Shown here: in pieces, positions 46,926 through 57,710 of the stretch
How the letters are laid out: the number at the start of each line of letters is the position of its first letter
How positions within the stretch are numbered: position 1 is the stretch's first letter
DNA from: Rhodobacter sp.
GTDB lineage: Bacteria; Pseudomonadota; Alphaproteobacteria; Rhodobacterales; Rhodobacteraceae
NCBI GenBank assembly: GCA_022824145.1
Contig: JAJEAY010000194.1
Coordinates: forward strand, 98,274-162,273
Length of the DNA stretch: 64,000 bases
Reading direction: 5' to 3'
Program-made: the position numbers and the translations under genes
The notes under the pieces: generated by a model
What the model was told of the DNA's origin: nothing
The model's input: only the letters and a program-made list of their open reading frames with translations
The model's database searches: none

Positions 46926-48944
46926 CTACTCCGCAGCGTCACGAAACTCGGCCCGAGCGCGGGCACGGGCGGACAGATCCGCCATAACCGCCGAGGCCCG
47001 GGCAATCGGATTGGAAAGGTAGAAGTCGCGCACAGCGTTGCGGAACTCGCCGCTGCCCGGCTGTTCTGGCGGCACAGGTCTCCATTCGTTTACGGGAACT
47101 TCGTCAATCGCCGCCACAACCGGAACCTCGGCCATGAGCGTCTGGCGCAGCTGCGCCAAGGTATCATAGGGGAGCGCCTCGCCGAGCGCGGCGCTGACCG
47201 CCCGCAGAATCGCCCAATTTTCCTTCGCCTCGCCGGGCGGATGGCTCGCGCGCAGCGCCAGCTGCGGCCGACCCTCGGTATTCACGAACAGCCCGTTCTC
47301 CTCGGTATAGGCCGCTGCCGGAAGGATGATGTCCGCTCGATGGGCGCCCCGGTCACCATGGCTGCCCTGGTAGATGACGGTCGGTCCGTCGGGTACTTCA
47401 GTTTCGTCCGCTCCGAGGCAGTAAACAGCCTTCGCCCCGTCAAGGGCGGCGGCGACTCCGCCCTCCGTGACACAGCCCGCATCCAGTGCCCCGACCCTGG
47501 CCGCTGCCGTATGCAGGACAAGAAGCCGGGCCGATGCCTGTTCGACGATTTTCATGATCTGGCCCAACACCGCCTCGCCATCGTTCTCTATCAGCGCCCC
47601 TTGGCCGACAATGACAAGATCGGGCGCTGGACACCCGCTGGATCCCGCTTCGTCCGCAAGCCTGACCAGCGAGTCACGTCCGTCACCAAGCTGGGTGAAA
47701 CCATAGGTCAGGTCGACCGCCTCGCCGACCAGGAAAACATTGGCGCCCGACAGCCAGGCCTTACGGATCCGGGCATTGAGCACCGGCGCCTCGTCGCGGG
47801 GATTCGTGCCGACAAGCAGGATCGACCGTGCAGAGTCGATGTCCTCGACAGCCGCCGTTCCAACATAGGCTGACCGGTTCCCCGCAGGAAGCTTCGCCCC
47901 ATCGACACGACACTCGACACTGCCTCCGTCGCGTTCGATCATCTGCTTCAGCGCGAATGCAGCTTCGACCGGAACGAGGTCGCCGACCAATCCGGCGACT
48001 TTTCCGCCCTTCATGGCCTCCGCCGCTCTCGCCAGAGCCTCCGCCCACTCCGCTGGCCTGAGTCTGCCATTCTCACGCACATAGGGCCGGTCCAGCCGCT
48101 GCCGTCGCAGACCGTCCCAGACGAAACGGGTTTTGTCGGAAATCCATTCCTCGTTCACGCCGTCATTGTTGCGCGGAAGGAACCGCATCACCTCGCGTCC
48201 CTTGCAGTCGACGCGGATATTCGAACCTAGAGCATCCATTACGTCGACCGATTCGGTCTTTGTGAGTTCCCACGGGCGGGCCGTAAATGCATAGGGCTTG
48301 CTGGTCAGAGCGCCAACAGGGCAGAGATCTATGATGTTTCCCTGGATGTTCGATCCGAGCGTCTCGCCGAGATAGGACGTTATCTCGGCGTCCTCACCGC
48401 GGCCTGTCTGGCCCATCTGCGAGATTCCCGCGACTTCGGTGGTAAACCGCACGCAGCGGGTGCAGGAAATGCAGCGCGTCATGTGGGTTTCCACAAGCGG
48501 ACCTAGATCCAGATCGTCGACGGCTCGCTTCGGCTCGCGGAACCGGCTGAAATCCACCCCGTACGCCATGGCCTGATCCTGCAGGTCGCATTCACCGCCC
48601 TGGTCGCAGATCGGGCAGTCGAGCGGATGGTTGATCAGCAGGAACTCCATCACGCCCTCACGGGCCGCCCTGACCATCGGCGACGTTGTCCTGACCTGCG
48701 GGGGCTGGCCTTCCGGCCCGGGTCGAAGATCGCGCACCTGCATCGCACAGCTGGCCGCGGGTTTCATCGGCCCTCCGACGACCTCGACAAGGCACATCCT
48801 GCAGTTTCCGGCAATGGACAGCCGTTCATGATAGCAGAAACGCGGCACCTCAATGCCTGCCTGCTCGCAGGCCTGGATCAGGGTCATCGCACCGTCGACC
48901 GCGATCTCCTGGCCGTCAATGATTATCGTCCGCAAATCGCTCAT
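46926..48944 (-). CDS. nuoG: NADH-quinone oxidoreductase subunit G
   Basis: Large iron-sulphur subunit of the complex I input module, 672 residues. The N-terminal [2Fe-2S] ligands are in [19 protein letters not shown], the His/Cys [4Fe-4S] site in [18 protein letters not shown], and the next [4Fe-4S] in [10 protein letters not shown]. The remainder is a molybdopterin oxidoreductase-like scaffold without cofactor. The C-terminus is truncated relative to E. coli NuoG, as in other alphaproteobacteria. ATG 48944 has a GGTGG-like sequence upstream. Confidence 0.95.
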   Translation of the reverse strand: MSDLRTIIIDGQEIAVDGAMTLIQACEQAGIEVPRFCYHERLSIAGNCRMCLVEVVGGPMKPAASCAMQVRDLRPGPEGQPPQVRTTSPMVRAAREGVMEFLLINHPLDCPICDQGGECDLQDQAMAYGVDFSRFREPKRAVDDLDLGPLVETHMTRCISCTRCVRFTTEVAGISQMGQTGRGEDAEITSYLGETLGSNIQGNIIDLCPVGALTSKPYAFTARPWELTKTESVDVMDALGSNIRVDCKGREVMRFLPRNNDGVNEEWISDKTRFVWDGLRRQRLDRPYVRENGRLRPAEWAEALARAAEAMKGGKVAGLVGDLVPVEAAFALKQMIERDGGSVECRVDGAKLPAGNRSAYVGTAAVEDIDSARSILLVGTNPRDEAPVLNARIRKAWLSGANVFLVGEAVDLTYGFTQLGDGRDSLVRLADEAGSSGCPAPDLVIVGQGALIENDGEAVLGQIMKIVEQASARLLVLHTAAARVGALDAGCVTEGGVAAALDGAKAVYCLGADETEVPDGPTVIYQGSHGDRGAHRADIILPAAAYTEENGLFVNTEGRPQLALRASHPPGEAKENWAILRAVSAALGEALPYDTLAQLRQTLMAEVPVVAAIDEVPVNEWRPVPPEQPGSGEFRNAVRDFYLSNPIARASAVMADLSARARARAEFRDAAE

Positions 48945-48992
48945 GGCGGTCCCTGCTGGTCACGGGCATTTCCGTACTGCACAGCTATTCGT

Positions 48993-49409
48993 CTATTTCG
49001 CCCGCAGAATCCAGCCCGTAAGCGAGTTTTTGTTGATTTCCTCGTAGCCGAGGCGGCAGTAGCTGTCGGTGTCGCCCTCCGTCACGCCGTGTTCCGCCAG
49101 ATAGGAGTCGCGCATGTTTTCCAGTCTCGCCTTCGCCTCCGGGTTGTTGCGGAGGCGGTTGAAGTCCTCGCGTGTATAGCCGAGCGACAGCGCGTAGTTC
49201 CGCAGTTCGCTTACGCGGAAAAACACCCGAAGCATCCGGGATGAAATCGTCGGGCAGTTCTTTCGGATCGCGTCGCCGACAGCCGCTGACAGAAACTCGT
49301 GCTGTACCCGCGGGTTGTCTTCCAGTGGCGGCAGTTCCTCGGCACCGGATGTTCCGGCCGAAACCGAAACGGCAAGAAATCCGCCAAGGAGAACGCCGCC
49401 CAACCGCAC
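48993..49409 (-). CDS. DUF5333-like secreted protein of the nuo cluster
   Basis: A 138-residue protein with an N-terminal signal peptide (LGGVLLGGFLAVSVSAGTSGA), then LPPLEDNPRVQHEFLSAAVGDAIRKNCPTISSRMLRVFFRVSELRNYALSLGY, and a conserved final part with Cys (DSYCRLGYEEINKNSLTGWIL). Such proteins, DUF5333 as I recall, lie between nuoF and nuoG in Rhodobacterales. The GTG at 49409 has GGGG seven bases upstream. Two conserved Cys could form a periplasmic disulphide. Function unknown, perhaps complex I assembly or stability. Confidence 0.75.
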   Translation of the reverse strand: MRLGGVLLGGFLAVSVSAGTSGAEELPPLEDNPRVQHEFLSAAVGDAIRKNCPTISSRMLRVFFRVSELRNYALSLGYTREDFNRLRNNPEAKARLENMRDSYLAEHGVTEGDTDSYCRLGYEEINKNSLTGWILRAK

Positions 49410-50075
49410 TTTCAGCCCCGTTCAGACCGGTGTGGATGCACCATGTCTCTCCACCAACTGCATAGGTCAAAACCGTTCCTGACTGCTGGCGCACAGTGGT
49501 TCGCACCTTGATGCATGCTGGCCAGCCAACCGGACACGGACTGGCACATCAAGCGCTTGCCCACCCGGTTTCCACCAGAGGAACGAGAATTTTACTGAAA
49601 CGCAATTTTTCCTCTCGCAGTTGACCCGAACCATTACTGTCAAGTGACCATGGACGTGGGATCACATGACGAATAAAGCATCTGAAAGACCGCACCGCAA
49701 GGGCGCGACGCTTCGGAAAATTGCGGATCTGAACCGTGACAAATTCACTGCGGCAGCACGACCAGCCGGTCGGCGCTGACCGAACGGCCCGTTTGCCGGC
49801 GTTACGACACGTACGATGATCAGCGCAGAATGAAGCACCCGCCCATGATGCGTCGCTGCAGCAAATACGTCGGCAGACCGAGGTCCGGCGTCAGGATCGG
49901 ATCAGAAATGGAAGGCTCGAAGGTCAAGCTTGACCGTTGGGCGGCAGGCATCTACCCACGTTCAGCAATTCCCAACGGCTTGCCGTCCTTGCGCTTTCGC
50001 TCTGATTCTGGCATCATGCAATTCGTGTCGCACGGATCCAGAAAGAAGTCATCCGCACGATGCGTCATCATCCTG
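49410..50075. other. Spacer within the nuo region, no recognisable gene
   Basis: A 37-codon ORF begins at 49666 (MTNKASERPH...), but it has no clear family. The rest shows only short overlapping ORFs. It separates the DUF5333-like gene from the retropepsin pair and is probably non-conserved DNA. Confidence 0.35.
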
Positions 50076-50495
50076 TCATGGCTGCGGAATCGGCTGATCG
50101 GGAACAAGGTGAATTCCCCCGCTATAGGACACAATCAGCATCCTTTCAAAGCGGCGAAGGAAATCCATTCCGATAAGAGTAGGGCTGCCTGCAGTCATTG
50201 GAATCTGGCAAATTCCCTCCCGGGATTCATTTGCGACGGTGACCATTGCCTTCTTCAGTATGACTTTCTGCAAAACGCCGTTGGCAAGGCATATGCTACC
50301 CACCGAATACGGAGGGGCAAGCAATCCTACCGCGAGGCCTACAGACGGAGGAATCTGGATGAAACCGGTAAGACCGGTGTCGATGATTCCAGTTACTGAA
50401 AGCTGCGGGTCGTCTGGAACCCTATGTAGGCTGAAGTCCAGGCAAACTGTGTGGGACTGGTCGAATCGGCCAGTCCAGTTCTCTTTCGCGTTCAC
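50076..50495 (-). CDS. Retropepsin-like (clan AA) aspartic protease
   Basis: A small single-domain aspartyl protease fold of 139 residues. The catalytic motif is VTGIIDTGLTGFIQIP (Asp39-Thr40-Gly41) and the flanking strand GMDFLRRFERMLIVSYSGGIHLV is the second family signature. Retropepsins act as dimers with one such motif each. The GTG at 50495 is the only plausible start before the conserved GRFDQSH stretch, giving a 74-base overlap with the upstream gene in another frame. Proteins like this occur with the same small partner in many genomes. Target unknown. Confidence 0.8.
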   Translation of the reverse strand: MNAKENWTGRFDQSHTVCLDFSLHRVPDDPQLSVTGIIDTGLTGFIQIPPSVGLAVGLLAPPYSVGSICLANGVLQKVILKKAMVTVANESREGICQIPMTAGSPTLIGMDFLRRFERMLIVSYSGGIHLVPDQPIPQP

Positions 50496-50751
50496 CGAAG
50501 TATCCTACATTGAAGGTCGCAGGCTCTCCGATGCGCACGAGGAAGAAGTTCCCGTCAGGCACGGCGCGGCTGGCTTCTTTCAGTGCATCCTCAGGATACC
50601 TACCCAGGTAGGCATTCACGTTAACCACATCAATCGCCAGGAATTCGCCTCTGTGCAAGCTTTCATACTGACTGCGAGACTCCTCTTCGTAGAGGAGTTC
50701 CGCCGCGTCCGGGATCTGGTCAGGCGTCAGAACCGACCGGGAATGTGTCAT
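50422..50751 (-). CDS. Small partner of the retropepsin-like protein
   Basis: A 109-residue protein with DAAELLYEEESRSQYESLHRGEFLAIDVVNVNAYLGRYPEDALKEASRAVPDGNFFLVRIGEPA, a pattern seen in many small proteins encoded just before clan AA proteases (Y-x2-E-x3-Y-E-x2-H-x-GE-x-LAID). ATG 50751 has a strong GGAGGT four bases upstream. The 3' end overlaps the protease, so the pair is probably co-translated. This resembles an accessory two-gene module; biological function unknown. Confidence 0.7.
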   Translation of the reverse strand: MTHSRSVLTPDQIPDAAELLYEEESRSQYESLHRGEFLAIDVVNVNAYLGRYPEDALKEASRAVPDGNFFLVRIGEPATFNVGYFGERERELDWPIRPVPHSLPGLQPT

Positions 50752-50938
50752 GTCCACCTCCCTTGCAATGAGTCCATGACATGAAAAACAATAGCAAGCC
50801 GGACAGTATTCAAGCGTGACCTTCGCGAAGCATGATGATCCTTCGGGCGATCGCATTCCGGGTCGGACGGCGGGTCTGGTCAATGGTTGATGTTACTGTC
50901 CGATTTAAGTCCCTAGTCCATCCGCGCTTCGGAAACGG

Positions 50939-51316
50939 TCAACGCTGTGCGCACCGTCCCTCCAGCGTAACTGTGTCGTCCATCACCGGCAGCTCATCGA
51001 CTGGCTGATCCGGACCGACAGTCCATGCGATATCCGAGCCACCATAGGTCTTCAGACAGTAGGACGCCGCCTTGTAGTATGCCGCTTCAAGTGCCTGTTC
51101 GGAAGCCGATGCGAAAGGTGAAACGCTTACCGTGAAGTCGCGCTTGTCATTGCCCTTGTCCAGCGAAGCCCGGACCCGAACCCTGCGGACCTCCACGGTT
51201 CCTGGCTCCACTCCTTCGTTACGGACCTCGACTGTTTCCTTACTGCCCCGAAACAGCCCGCACGAAGATACGGTCGCGACAGCCAATGCCAGGCACAGCA
51301 TCCGCGCCAGATTCAT
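50939..51316 (-). CDS. Putative lipoprotein, unrecognised
   Basis: The 125-residue protein has a lipoprotein signal, LALAVATVSSC with Cys at the lipobox, then SLFRGSK-like polar sequence. The middle (RRVRVRASLDKGNDKRDFTVSVSPF) is beta-rich, and AAYYKAASYCLKTYGGSDIAWTV forms a probable helix with Cys. ATG 51316 has GGAGGG seven bases upstream. It lies between nuoF and the protease pair. Envelope location is inferred from the signal; the role is unknown. Confidence 0.7.
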   Translation of the reverse strand: MNLARMLCLALAVATVSSCGLFRGSKETVEVRNEGVEPGTVEVRRVRVRASLDKGNDKRDFTVSVSPFASASEQALEAAYYKAASYCLKTYGGSDIAWTVGPDQPVDELPVMDDTVTLEGRCAQR

Positions 51317-51600
51317 TGCGGCACCCTCCACTCCACGTCACTGACCGAAGACCGGCAGACGGTTCCTTGACCGCCGCCACACTGTTCAAGACTGCAAAGC
51401 CTTTGGTTCAAGCCATACCCTCCTGACATCCGCAAAGCTACAACGACTGATGCATGTCCGAGCCATAATGCGCAAGCCCGATGTGCTTGCCTTCCACGGC
51501 GAGCGTCCCTTGCGCAGCGCATTCCAGATTCTAACAAACCTGCGGACCTCGCCGGCAGGTCTGTCAAAAACCGGTCCGGCCTCCCGCGCAAAGCTACGAG

Positions 51601-52896
51601 TCACTCAGCCGCAACGGCGGTCACGCTACCGGCCCGACGCGAGCGGATGCGCTCCTCGATCTCGTCGCGGAAATTGCGGATGAGACCCTGCACAGGCCAG
51701 GCGGCGGCATCGCCCAAGGCACAGATCGTATGTCCTTCAACCTGCTTGGTGACGTTCAGGAGCATGTCGATCTCCTCCATTGCGGCTTCGCCGCTGACAA
51801 GCCGGTCCATCACCCGCATCATCCAGCCAGTTCCCTCCCGGCAGGGCGTGCACTGGCCGCAGCTCTCATGCTTGTAGAATTTCGACAGCCGCCAGATTGC
51901 CTTGATGACGTCGGTCGAGTGATCCATCACGATTACCGCGGCGGTTCCCAGCGACGACCCGACCTCACGCAGCGCGTCGAAGTCCATGACAGCGTCGCGC
52001 ATGTCCTCACCCCGCACGCAGGGGACGGACGCCCCGCCCGGAATCACCGCTTTCAGGTTGCTCCACCCGCCACGGACACCGCCGCAGTGTTTTTCGATCA
52101 GTTCCTCGAACGGGATCGACATTGCGTCCTCAACGACGCAGGGATTGTTCACATGTCCGCTGACCGCGTAGATCTTTGTTCCTGTGTTGTTGGGCCGTCC
52201 GAAGGACGCGAACCACTCGGCGCCGCGCCTTAGGATCGTCGGAACGACAGCAATCGATTCCACGTTGTTTACCGTGGTCGGACAGCCGTAGAGTCCCGCC
52301 CCGGCAGGGAAAGGCGGTTTCATTCTCGGCATGCCTTTCTTGCCTTCCAGGCTTTCCAGAAGCGCTGTTTCCTCGCCGCAGATATAGGCTCCGGCGCCAT
52401 GGTGCAGGAACAGGTCGAAATCCCATCCCGACCCGGCGGCGTTCCGTCCGAGAAGCCCGGCATCATAGGCTTCGTCGATGGCGGTCTGCAGAGCCTCGCG
52501 CTCGCGGATGTACTCGCCGCGGATATAGATGTAGCATGTGTGAGCGCCCATTCCGAACGAAGCCAGAAGGCAGCCTTCGATCAGTGTGTGCGGGTCATGG
52601 CGCATGATCTCCCGGTCCTTGCAGGTTCCAGGCTCCGATTCGTCGGCATTGACCACAAGATATGCCGGACGACCGTCCGATTCCTTGGGCATGAAGGACC
52701 ATTTCAGGCCTGTCGGAAACCCGGCGCCCCCCCGGCCCCGAAGGCCGGATGCCTTCATCGTGTCGATGATCCAGTCACGACCTTTTGCGATGAGACCGGC
52801 GGTGCCGTCCCAATGCCCGCGCTTCATCGCGCCGGCAAGCGTGCGGTCATGCATGCCGTAGAGATTTGTGAATATGCGGTCGCTGTCGCTCAGCAT
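51601..52896 (-). CDS. nuoF: NADH-quinone oxidoreductase subunit F
   Basis: NADH- and FMN-binding subunit of complex I, 431 residues. The nucleotide site is in [19 protein letters not shown] contacts are in [20 protein letters not shown] and [24 protein letters not shown], and the N3 [4Fe-4S] ligands are in [16 protein letters not shown] with a distal [13 protein letters not shown]. The start at 52896 follows GGGAGTAGGCC. It receives electrons from NADH and passes them to NuoE and NuoG. Confidence 0.96.
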   Translation of the reverse strand: MLSDSDRIFTNLYGMHDRTLAGAMKRGHWDGTAGLIAKGRDWIIDTMKASGLRGRGGAGFPTGLKWSFMPKESDGRPAYLVVNADESEPGTCKDREIMRHDPHTLIEGCLLASFGMGAHTCYIYIRGEYIREREALQTAIDEAYDAGLLGRNAAGSGWDFDLFLHHGAGAYICGEETALLESLEGKKGMPRMKPPFPAGAGLYGCPTTVNNVESIAVVPTILRRGAEWFASFGRPNNTGTKIYAVSGHVNNPCVVEDAMSIPFEELIEKHCGGVRGGWSNLKAVIPGGASVPCVRGEDMRDAVMDFDALREVGSSLGTAAVIVMDHSTDVIKAIWRLSKFYKHESCGQCTPCREGTGWMMRVMDRLVSGEAAMEEIDMLLNVTKQVEGHTICALGDAAAWPVQGLIRNFRDEIEERIRSRRAGSVTAVAAE

Positions 52897-52899
52897 GGC

Positions 52900-53139
52900 C
52901 TACTCCCGGCTGTCTCGGCGTTTCCGCCAGATCCGATACGTCACGAACATGGCCCAGACGAACGCGGCGAGCGCCGCGAGATCGAAGAGAAATGCGTACC
53001 TTGCCTGCAGGCCCAGTTCCGGGCCCACCCACTGCGCGCCCAACCAGACCAGCATCGCCGCCGCAATGACCAGTGCCGCCTGGCGTCCCTGCCTCGCCAG
53101 AATCCGCTCTTCCCCGTTTCGTTCAGTTGGCGCCATCAT
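52900..53139 (-). CDS. DUF5337-like small membrane protein of the nuo cluster
   Basis: A 79-residue protein with two membrane helices (ALVIAAAMLVWLGAQWVG and FLFDLAALAAFVWAMFVTYRIW) and Arg-rich ends. Equivalents, DUF5337 as I recall, stand between nuoE and nuoF in Rhodobacterales. ATG 53139 is used (53136 is equal); the open frame up to 53202 overlaps nuoE. It ends three bases before nuoF and may help assemble complex I; this is inference. Confidence 0.78.
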   Translation of the reverse strand: MMAPTERNGEERILARQGRQAALVIAAAMLVWLGAQWVGPELGLQARYAFLFDLAALAAFVWAMFVTYRIWRKRRDSRE

Positions 53140-53146
53140 GCCGCCC

Positions 53147-53872
53147 TCAAGCGCTCCCGCCGTCGCCAAGCCAGGGCGTGAAGAGCGGCGCTTCCGTACC
53201 ATCGATCCGTTTCAGCGTATCCCCGGCATCCGAAGCAATCTGGACACTCGCATTATGCGTTGCCTGGCCTTCGTTCCCGTTGCTGTCCAGGCTTGTCAGC
53301 CCCTGCCCGGGTTCCGATGCGAACCTTCCGTTCTGCGGCCCGGGAGCGGGCGTTTCGCCTGCGGAAATCGCATCTATGATTTCGCCGAGCCGCGCTGCGG
53401 TCAGATCCTCAAAATAGTCCTTGCCGATCTGTGCCATCGGCGCATTGGCGCAGGCGCCAAGGCACTCGACCTCTTCCCATGAAAGCCTTCCGTCTTCGGA
53501 AAGCGTATGCGGACGGTCCGCAATCCTTTCACGGCAGACCGCGACGAGATCCTCCGCGCCGCAGATCATGCAGGACGTCGTGCCGCAGATCTGGATATGC
53601 GCGGCACTGCCTACCGGGCGCAGCTGAAACATGAAGTAAAAGGTCGCGACTTCCAGCGCCCGGATACGGGCCATTCCCAGCATGTCCGCCACATGCTCGA
53701 TCGCGGCGCGGGACAGCCAGCCTTCCTGTTCCTGCGCCCGCCAGAGCAGCGGAATGACAGCGCTTGCCTGCCTGCCTTCGGGATACTTGGTGATTTGCGC
53801 TTCCGCCCAAGCCTGGTTTGCGGGCGTGAACTCAAAGCTCTCAGGCTGATCGTGATGAAGACGCCGCAGCAT
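53147..53872 (-). CDS. nuoE: NADH-quinone oxidoreductase subunit E with C-terminal extension
   Basis: Thioredoxin-fold complex I subunit binding the [2Fe-2S] cluster N1a. The ligands are in [13 protein letters not shown] and CLGACANAP. Residues 1-165 match the family. About 70 residues at the C-terminus, from [11 protein letters not shown], are Gly/Asn/Ser-rich, probably unfolded, and end in [13 protein letters not shown]. Such tails occur in the Rhodobacterales form. It is followed directly by the DUF5337-like gene. Confidence 0.94.
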   Translation of the reverse strand: MLRRLHHDQPESFEFTPANQAWAEAQITKYPEGRQASAVIPLLWRAQEQEGWLSRAAIEHVADMLGMARIRALEVATFYFMFQLRPVGSAAHIQICGTTSCMICGAEDLVAVCRERIADRPHTLSEDGRLSWEEVECLGACANAPMAQIGKDYFEDLTAARLGEIIDAISAGETPAPGPQNGRFASEPGQGLTSLDSNGNEGQATHNASVQIASDAGDTLKRIDGTEAPLFTPWLGDGGSA

Positions 53873-54006
53873 CAGCAGTCATCCTTTTTCGAACGGATTC
53901 AGTGTTCCCAAGACCAATCCATGGCCGCAGGACAGGTACGCTGCGCAGCCCTCAATGGCAAGACATTGGGCGCTGCTCCGAACAGTCGCGGTCTTGCAGC
54001 ACGCCG

Positions 54007-55218
54007 TCACCGGTCGATCTCGCCGAAGACCACGTCCATTGTGCCGATTATCGCGGCGACATCCGCCAGCTGGTGCCCGCCAGCGACATGGTCCATCGCC
54101 TGAAGATGCAGAAAACCTGGCGCCCGGATCTTGGCTCGGTAAGGCCTGTTCGTTCCGTCCGCCACCAGATAGACGCCAAACTCGCCCTTGGGCGCCTCCA
54201 CCGCGGCGTAGACTTCGCCCTTTGGAACATGGAAGCCCTCGGTATAGAGCTTGAAATGATGGATGAGCGCTTCCATCGAGGTTTTCATCTCACCGCGTGG
54301 CGGCGGCGTCAGCTTTCCGCGGGCCAACACGTCGCCCTTTTCGGTTCGCAGCTTCTCACACGCCTGTTTTATGATTTTCAGCGACTCGCGCATTTCCTGC
54401 ATCCGAACGAGATAGCGGTCGTAGCAGTCGCCGTGTTTTCCAACCGGAATTCCGAACTCGAACTCATCGTAGCATTCATAGGGCTGTGACCTTCGGAGAT
54501 CCCACGCCAGTCCGCTTCCGCGTACCATCACGCCCGAGAAACCCCAGTCCAGCACCTCCTGCTCGCTGACAACGCCGATATCGGCGTTGCGCTGCTTGAA
54601 AATACGGTTTTCGGTAAGCAGCCCGTCGATATCGTCAATGACCCTTGGAAATTCGTCAGCCCACCGGTCGATGTCGTCAATCAGTTCCTGCGGCAGATCC
54701 TGATGCACGCCGCCGGGGCGGAAATATGCCGCGTGCAGCCGGGCGCCGCACGCCCGCTCATAGAACACCATGAGCTTCTCGCGCTCCTCGAATCCCCATA
54801 ACGGGGGAGTGAGGGCGCCTACGTCCATCGCCTGGGTTGTTACGTTGAGGAGGTGATTCAGGATACGTCCGATTTCCGAGTAGAGTACCCGGATCAGGGA
54901 GGCCCGGCGCGGAATCTCAGTTTCAGTCAGCTTTTCGATGGCGAGGCACCAAGCGTGTTCCTGATTCATTGGCGCCACGTAGTCGAGCCGGTCGAAATAG
55001 GGCAGGTTCTGCAGATAGGTGCGCGACTCCATCAGCTTTTCGGTTCCACGGTGCAGAAGGCCGATATGCGGGTCACAGCGTTCGACGATCTCGCCGTCAA
55101 GCTCGAGCACCAGCCGCAGCACTCCATGCGCCGCCGGATGCTGGGGTCCGAAATTGATGTTGAAATTCCGGATTCTCTGCTCGCCGGTCAGGGCGTCTTC
55201 GAAATTGCCGTCCATCAT
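54007..55218 (-). CDS. nuoD: NADH-quinone oxidoreductase subunit D
   Basis: The quinone-binding 49-kDa-type subunit of complex I, 403 residues, related to NiFe hydrogenase large subunits. Motifs are [46 protein letters not shown]-like [12 protein letters not shown] and [28 protein letters not shown]. The end, [10 protein letters not shown], matches the family. ATG 55218 is used; ATG 55215 is equally good. Confidence 0.95.
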   Translation of the reverse strand: MMDGNFEDALTGEQRIRNFNINFGPQHPAAHGVLRLVLELDGEIVERCDPHIGLLHRGTEKLMESRTYLQNLPYFDRLDYVAPMNQEHAWCLAIEKLTETEIPRRASLIRVLYSEIGRILNHLLNVTTQAMDVGALTPPLWGFEEREKLMVFYERACGARLHAAYFRPGGVHQDLPQELIDDIDRWADEFPRVIDDIDGLLTENRIFKQRNADIGVVSEQEVLDWGFSGVMVRGSGLAWDLRRSQPYECYDEFEFGIPVGKHGDCYDRYLVRMQEMRESLKIIKQACEKLRTEKGDVLARGKLTPPPRGEMKTSMEALIHHFKLYTEGFHVPKGEVYAAVEAPKGEFGVYLVADGTNRPYRAKIRAPGFLHLQAMDHVAGGHQLADVAAIIGTMDVVFGEIDR

Positions 55219-55368
55219 CCCACACTCTCGCAGGTCAGGTTCTTTAGGCCTAGGTCGGTCATCGGCTTGTCATTCGCAGAACGGTAAATTCCCGCGGATG
55301 CGTTCGCGCAGCCAAGTTCCCGGGGTTCCGGCGCCTCGGCATATGGATTGGTTCGCCCGACCATTCCG

Positions 55369-55971
55369 TCAGCCTCCGGCCCCGCTGCCGCCTTCGTCGG
55401 GCAGGACTGCACCTTCCCAGGGCGACATAAAGTCGAACTGACGGTATTCCTGGGTAAGCTTCACAGGTTCGTAGACCACACGCTTCAACGTTTCGTCGTA
55501 GCGCACTTCGGTATAGCCAGTCGTTGGAAAGTCCTTTCGCAGCGGATGGCCCGTGAAGCCGTAGTCGGTCAGTATGCGACGCAGGTCGGGGTGCCCGGAA
55601 AACATTATGCCGAACATATCGTAGACTTCGCGCTCGAACCAGTTCGCGGCCGGAAAGACACCGGTAATCGACGCGATCATGTCATCTTCCCGGATTCCGC
55701 ATTTCGCCCGGACGCGGTGGTTTCCGTACATGCTGAGGAAATGGTAGACCACTTCAAACCGCACGTCGCGGCTTGGATAGTCGATGGCTGTGACATCGAC
55801 CAGAGTTGAGAACCTGCATGTCAAGTCGGTTTTCAGGAATTCGGCGAAGGTCAGTACGGACGCCGGGGCGATCTCGACGTTCAGTTCACCGAAGTCCACG
55901 CTCCAGCCCAGCACGCAATCGGGCCGCATCCGCTCAATATGCGCCCCAAGTTCGTTAAGTTCGTCAGGCAT
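55369..55971 (-). CDS. nuoC: NADH-quinone oxidoreductase subunit C
   Basis: The 30-kDa-type subunit of complex I, 200 residues. Family signatures are [43 protein letters not shown] and [12 protein letters not shown] at the start. It is not fused to NuoD, as it is in E. coli. A 150-base spacer separates it from nuoD. Confidence 0.95.
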   Translation of the reverse strand: MPDELNELGAHIERMRPDCVLGWSVDFGELNVEIAPASVLTFAEFLKTDLTCRFSTLVDVTAIDYPSRDVRFEVVYHFLSMYGNHRVRAKCGIREDDMIASITGVFPAANWFEREVYDMFGIMFSGHPDLRRILTDYGFTGHPLRKDFPTTGYTEVRYDETLKRVVYEPVKLTQEYRQFDFMSPWEGAVLPDEGGSGAGG

Positions 55972-55999
55972 CTGGCCTCGCGGTCAAAGGTTCATGCGT

Positions 56000-56524
56000 T
56001 CAACGCACGATGGTTCCGGTGCGTCTGATTTTGCGCTGGAGCTGCAGCAGCCCGTAAAGCAGCGCTTCCGCTGTCGGCGGGCAGCCCGGCACATAGACAT
56101 CGACAGGTACGATTCGGTCACATCCACGAACCACCGAGTAGCTGTAATGGTAGTATCCACCGCCATTTGCGCATGATCCCATCGAGACCACGTAGCGCGG
56201 CTCGGGCATCTGGTCGTAGACCTTCCGCAGCGCCGGCGCCATCTTGTTGGTGAGCGTTCCGGCCACGATCATGAGGTCCGACTGTCTGGGAGAGGCGCGC
56301 GGCGCCGTTCCAAACCGCTCCATATCGTAGCGTGGCATCGCGGTGTGCATCATTTCGACCGCGCAGCAGGCAAGGCCGAAGGTCATCCAGTGCAGGCTTC
56401 CGGTCCTCGCCCAGTTGATAACGTCTTCGACCGAGGTAATCAGGAATCCTTTGTCCTGAAGTTCCCGGTTGACGGCGGAGACTGCGGCCTCTCGGTCACC
56501 TCCGGACGTGTTCGGGCCGGTCAT
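56000..56524 (-). CDS. nuoB: NADH-quinone oxidoreductase subunit B
   Basis: PSST-type complex I subunit that holds the last [4Fe-4S] cluster (N2) before quinone. The ligand Cys residues are in [29 protein letters not shown] and [16 protein letters not shown]. The length is 174 residues from ATG 56524, which overlaps the nuoA stop (ATGA); ATG 56533 is also possible. Confidence 0.95.
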   Translation of the reverse strand: MTGPNTSGGDREAAVSAVNRELQDKGFLITSVEDVINWARTGSLHWMTFGLACCAVEMMHTAMPRYDMERFGTAPRASPRQSDLMIVAGTLTNKMAPALRKVYDQMPEPRYVVSMGSCANGGGYYHYSYSVVRGCDRIVPVDVYVPGCPPTAEALLYGLLQLQRKIRRTGTIVR

Positions 56525-56889
56525 CACTCCCATTCCAGAGCCCCTTTCTTCCATTCATAGGCGAATCCGATGGTAAGGACTGCCAGGAACACCATCATTG
56601 ACCAGAAACCGACAATCCCAACATCCTTGAACGCCACCGCCCATGGAAAAAGGAACGCAACCTCCAAGTCAAATATGATGAAGAGAATGGCGACAAGGTA
56701 GAACCGGACGTCGAACTTCATCCGCGCGTCGTCAAACGCGTTGAAGCCGCACTCGTAGGCGGAGACTTTCTCGGGATCCGGATTGCGGACGGCTACGACA
56801 AGTGCCGCAGCCATCAGGACGATGCCCAGACCGATGGCGAGGGCGAGGAAAACGAGAATAGGGAGATAGTCGGAAGCGATCGATTCCAA
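56524..56889 (-). CDS. nuoA: NADH-quinone oxidoreductase subunit A
   Basis: Three-helix membrane subunit of complex I. The conserved YECGF loop is present ([41 protein letters not shown]). The start is TTG 56889 with AAGGAG seven bases upstream, giving 121 residues. The longer frame to 56940 adds unrelated residues through the promoter region. It is the first gene of the nuo operon. Confidence 0.93.
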   Translation of the reverse strand: MESIASDYLPILVFLALAIGLGIVLMAAALVVAVRNPDPEKVSAYECGFNAFDDARMKFDVRFYLVAILFIIFDLEVAFLFPWAVAFKDVGIVGFWSMMVFLAVLTIGFAYEWKKGALEWE

Positions 56890-56936
56890 AGTGCTCTCCT
56901 TGCCTGTGCGGGATTCCGTTCCGAGTGCTGGGACTG

Positions 56937-56965
56937 TCAATAACGCCAGCGTTCAGCAGGGTCAA
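56937..56965 (-). promoter_or_regulatory. Candidate promoter of the nuo operon
   Basis: On the minus strand TTGACC (56960-56965) is followed after 17 bases by TATTGA (56937-56942), 47 bases before the TTG start of nuoA. Good -35 match and ideal spacing make it plausible. Confidence 0.45.
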
Positions 56966-57710
56966 CATACCGAGCCTGACGGGTGTGTTTGAGCCGCTGC
57001 GGATCCGGCGAGATCAATGCAGCCGGTGCTGCGTGGCGAACTCGAAGTCAGTGATTGCTGATCAATCTCCATTAACAGCTGGGGATCTGCCGCGCCGATT
57101 CTGGACAGAACGCCGTCTTCCGATGCTTAAACCCGGTCGGCTGAACCACTTGGGCGGCACTGTTTGGATCATTGCGGGACACAGCTTACGGCAACTCTCG
57201 GCATCGCGCCGGACTATGAAACGCATGCGGAGATCGACCTCTCCCGGACCTGCGGCATCTACATCGGCAGATCCTGCGGACGTACCCTCCTCTCGGAAAG
57301 CGCAGTCGGCTTCTTTTTGGACTGACCATCAGCGCAGGCAAACCTATGTGGCAGATTCCTCAGCTGACGGAGTCTGCCGGACTGGATCCGGATTTCCAAA
57401 CCGGCCTGCATTCTTTTGGACTTCAATGCTGACAGGGCACGCATCACGCCGCAAATGCGCTCTAAAGCGCCTTTTGAAGATGCTGACGCATACGGTTCTC
57501 AAGATCAAAATGCCGGAATGACATTCCGGGTGGAAAACTACGGTAGCGCCATAGTCAACTTTCAACGGCGTGGCGACGGACAGGGACAGTACGGAATGGA
57601 CGCCGATTCTCGTCGCAGGTGGTCCTGCATACCACTTCCGGATATCCACCAGTTCCTGAAACCGATGTATGTTATCGGGGCCAACGAGTTCCCATCCGGG
57701 TGGCGGGAAC
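56966..57710. other. Spacer with no recognisable gene
   Basis: About 750 bases between nuoA and the DUF1772-like gene. Several ORFs of 60-130 codons overlap on both strands, none with a recognisable domain or ribosome-binding site. Confidence 0.35.

Noticed and set aside
49666-49779. 37-codon ORF after a TTGACC-like box
   Set aside because: No homology and no clear ribosome-binding site; kept only as a note on the spacer.
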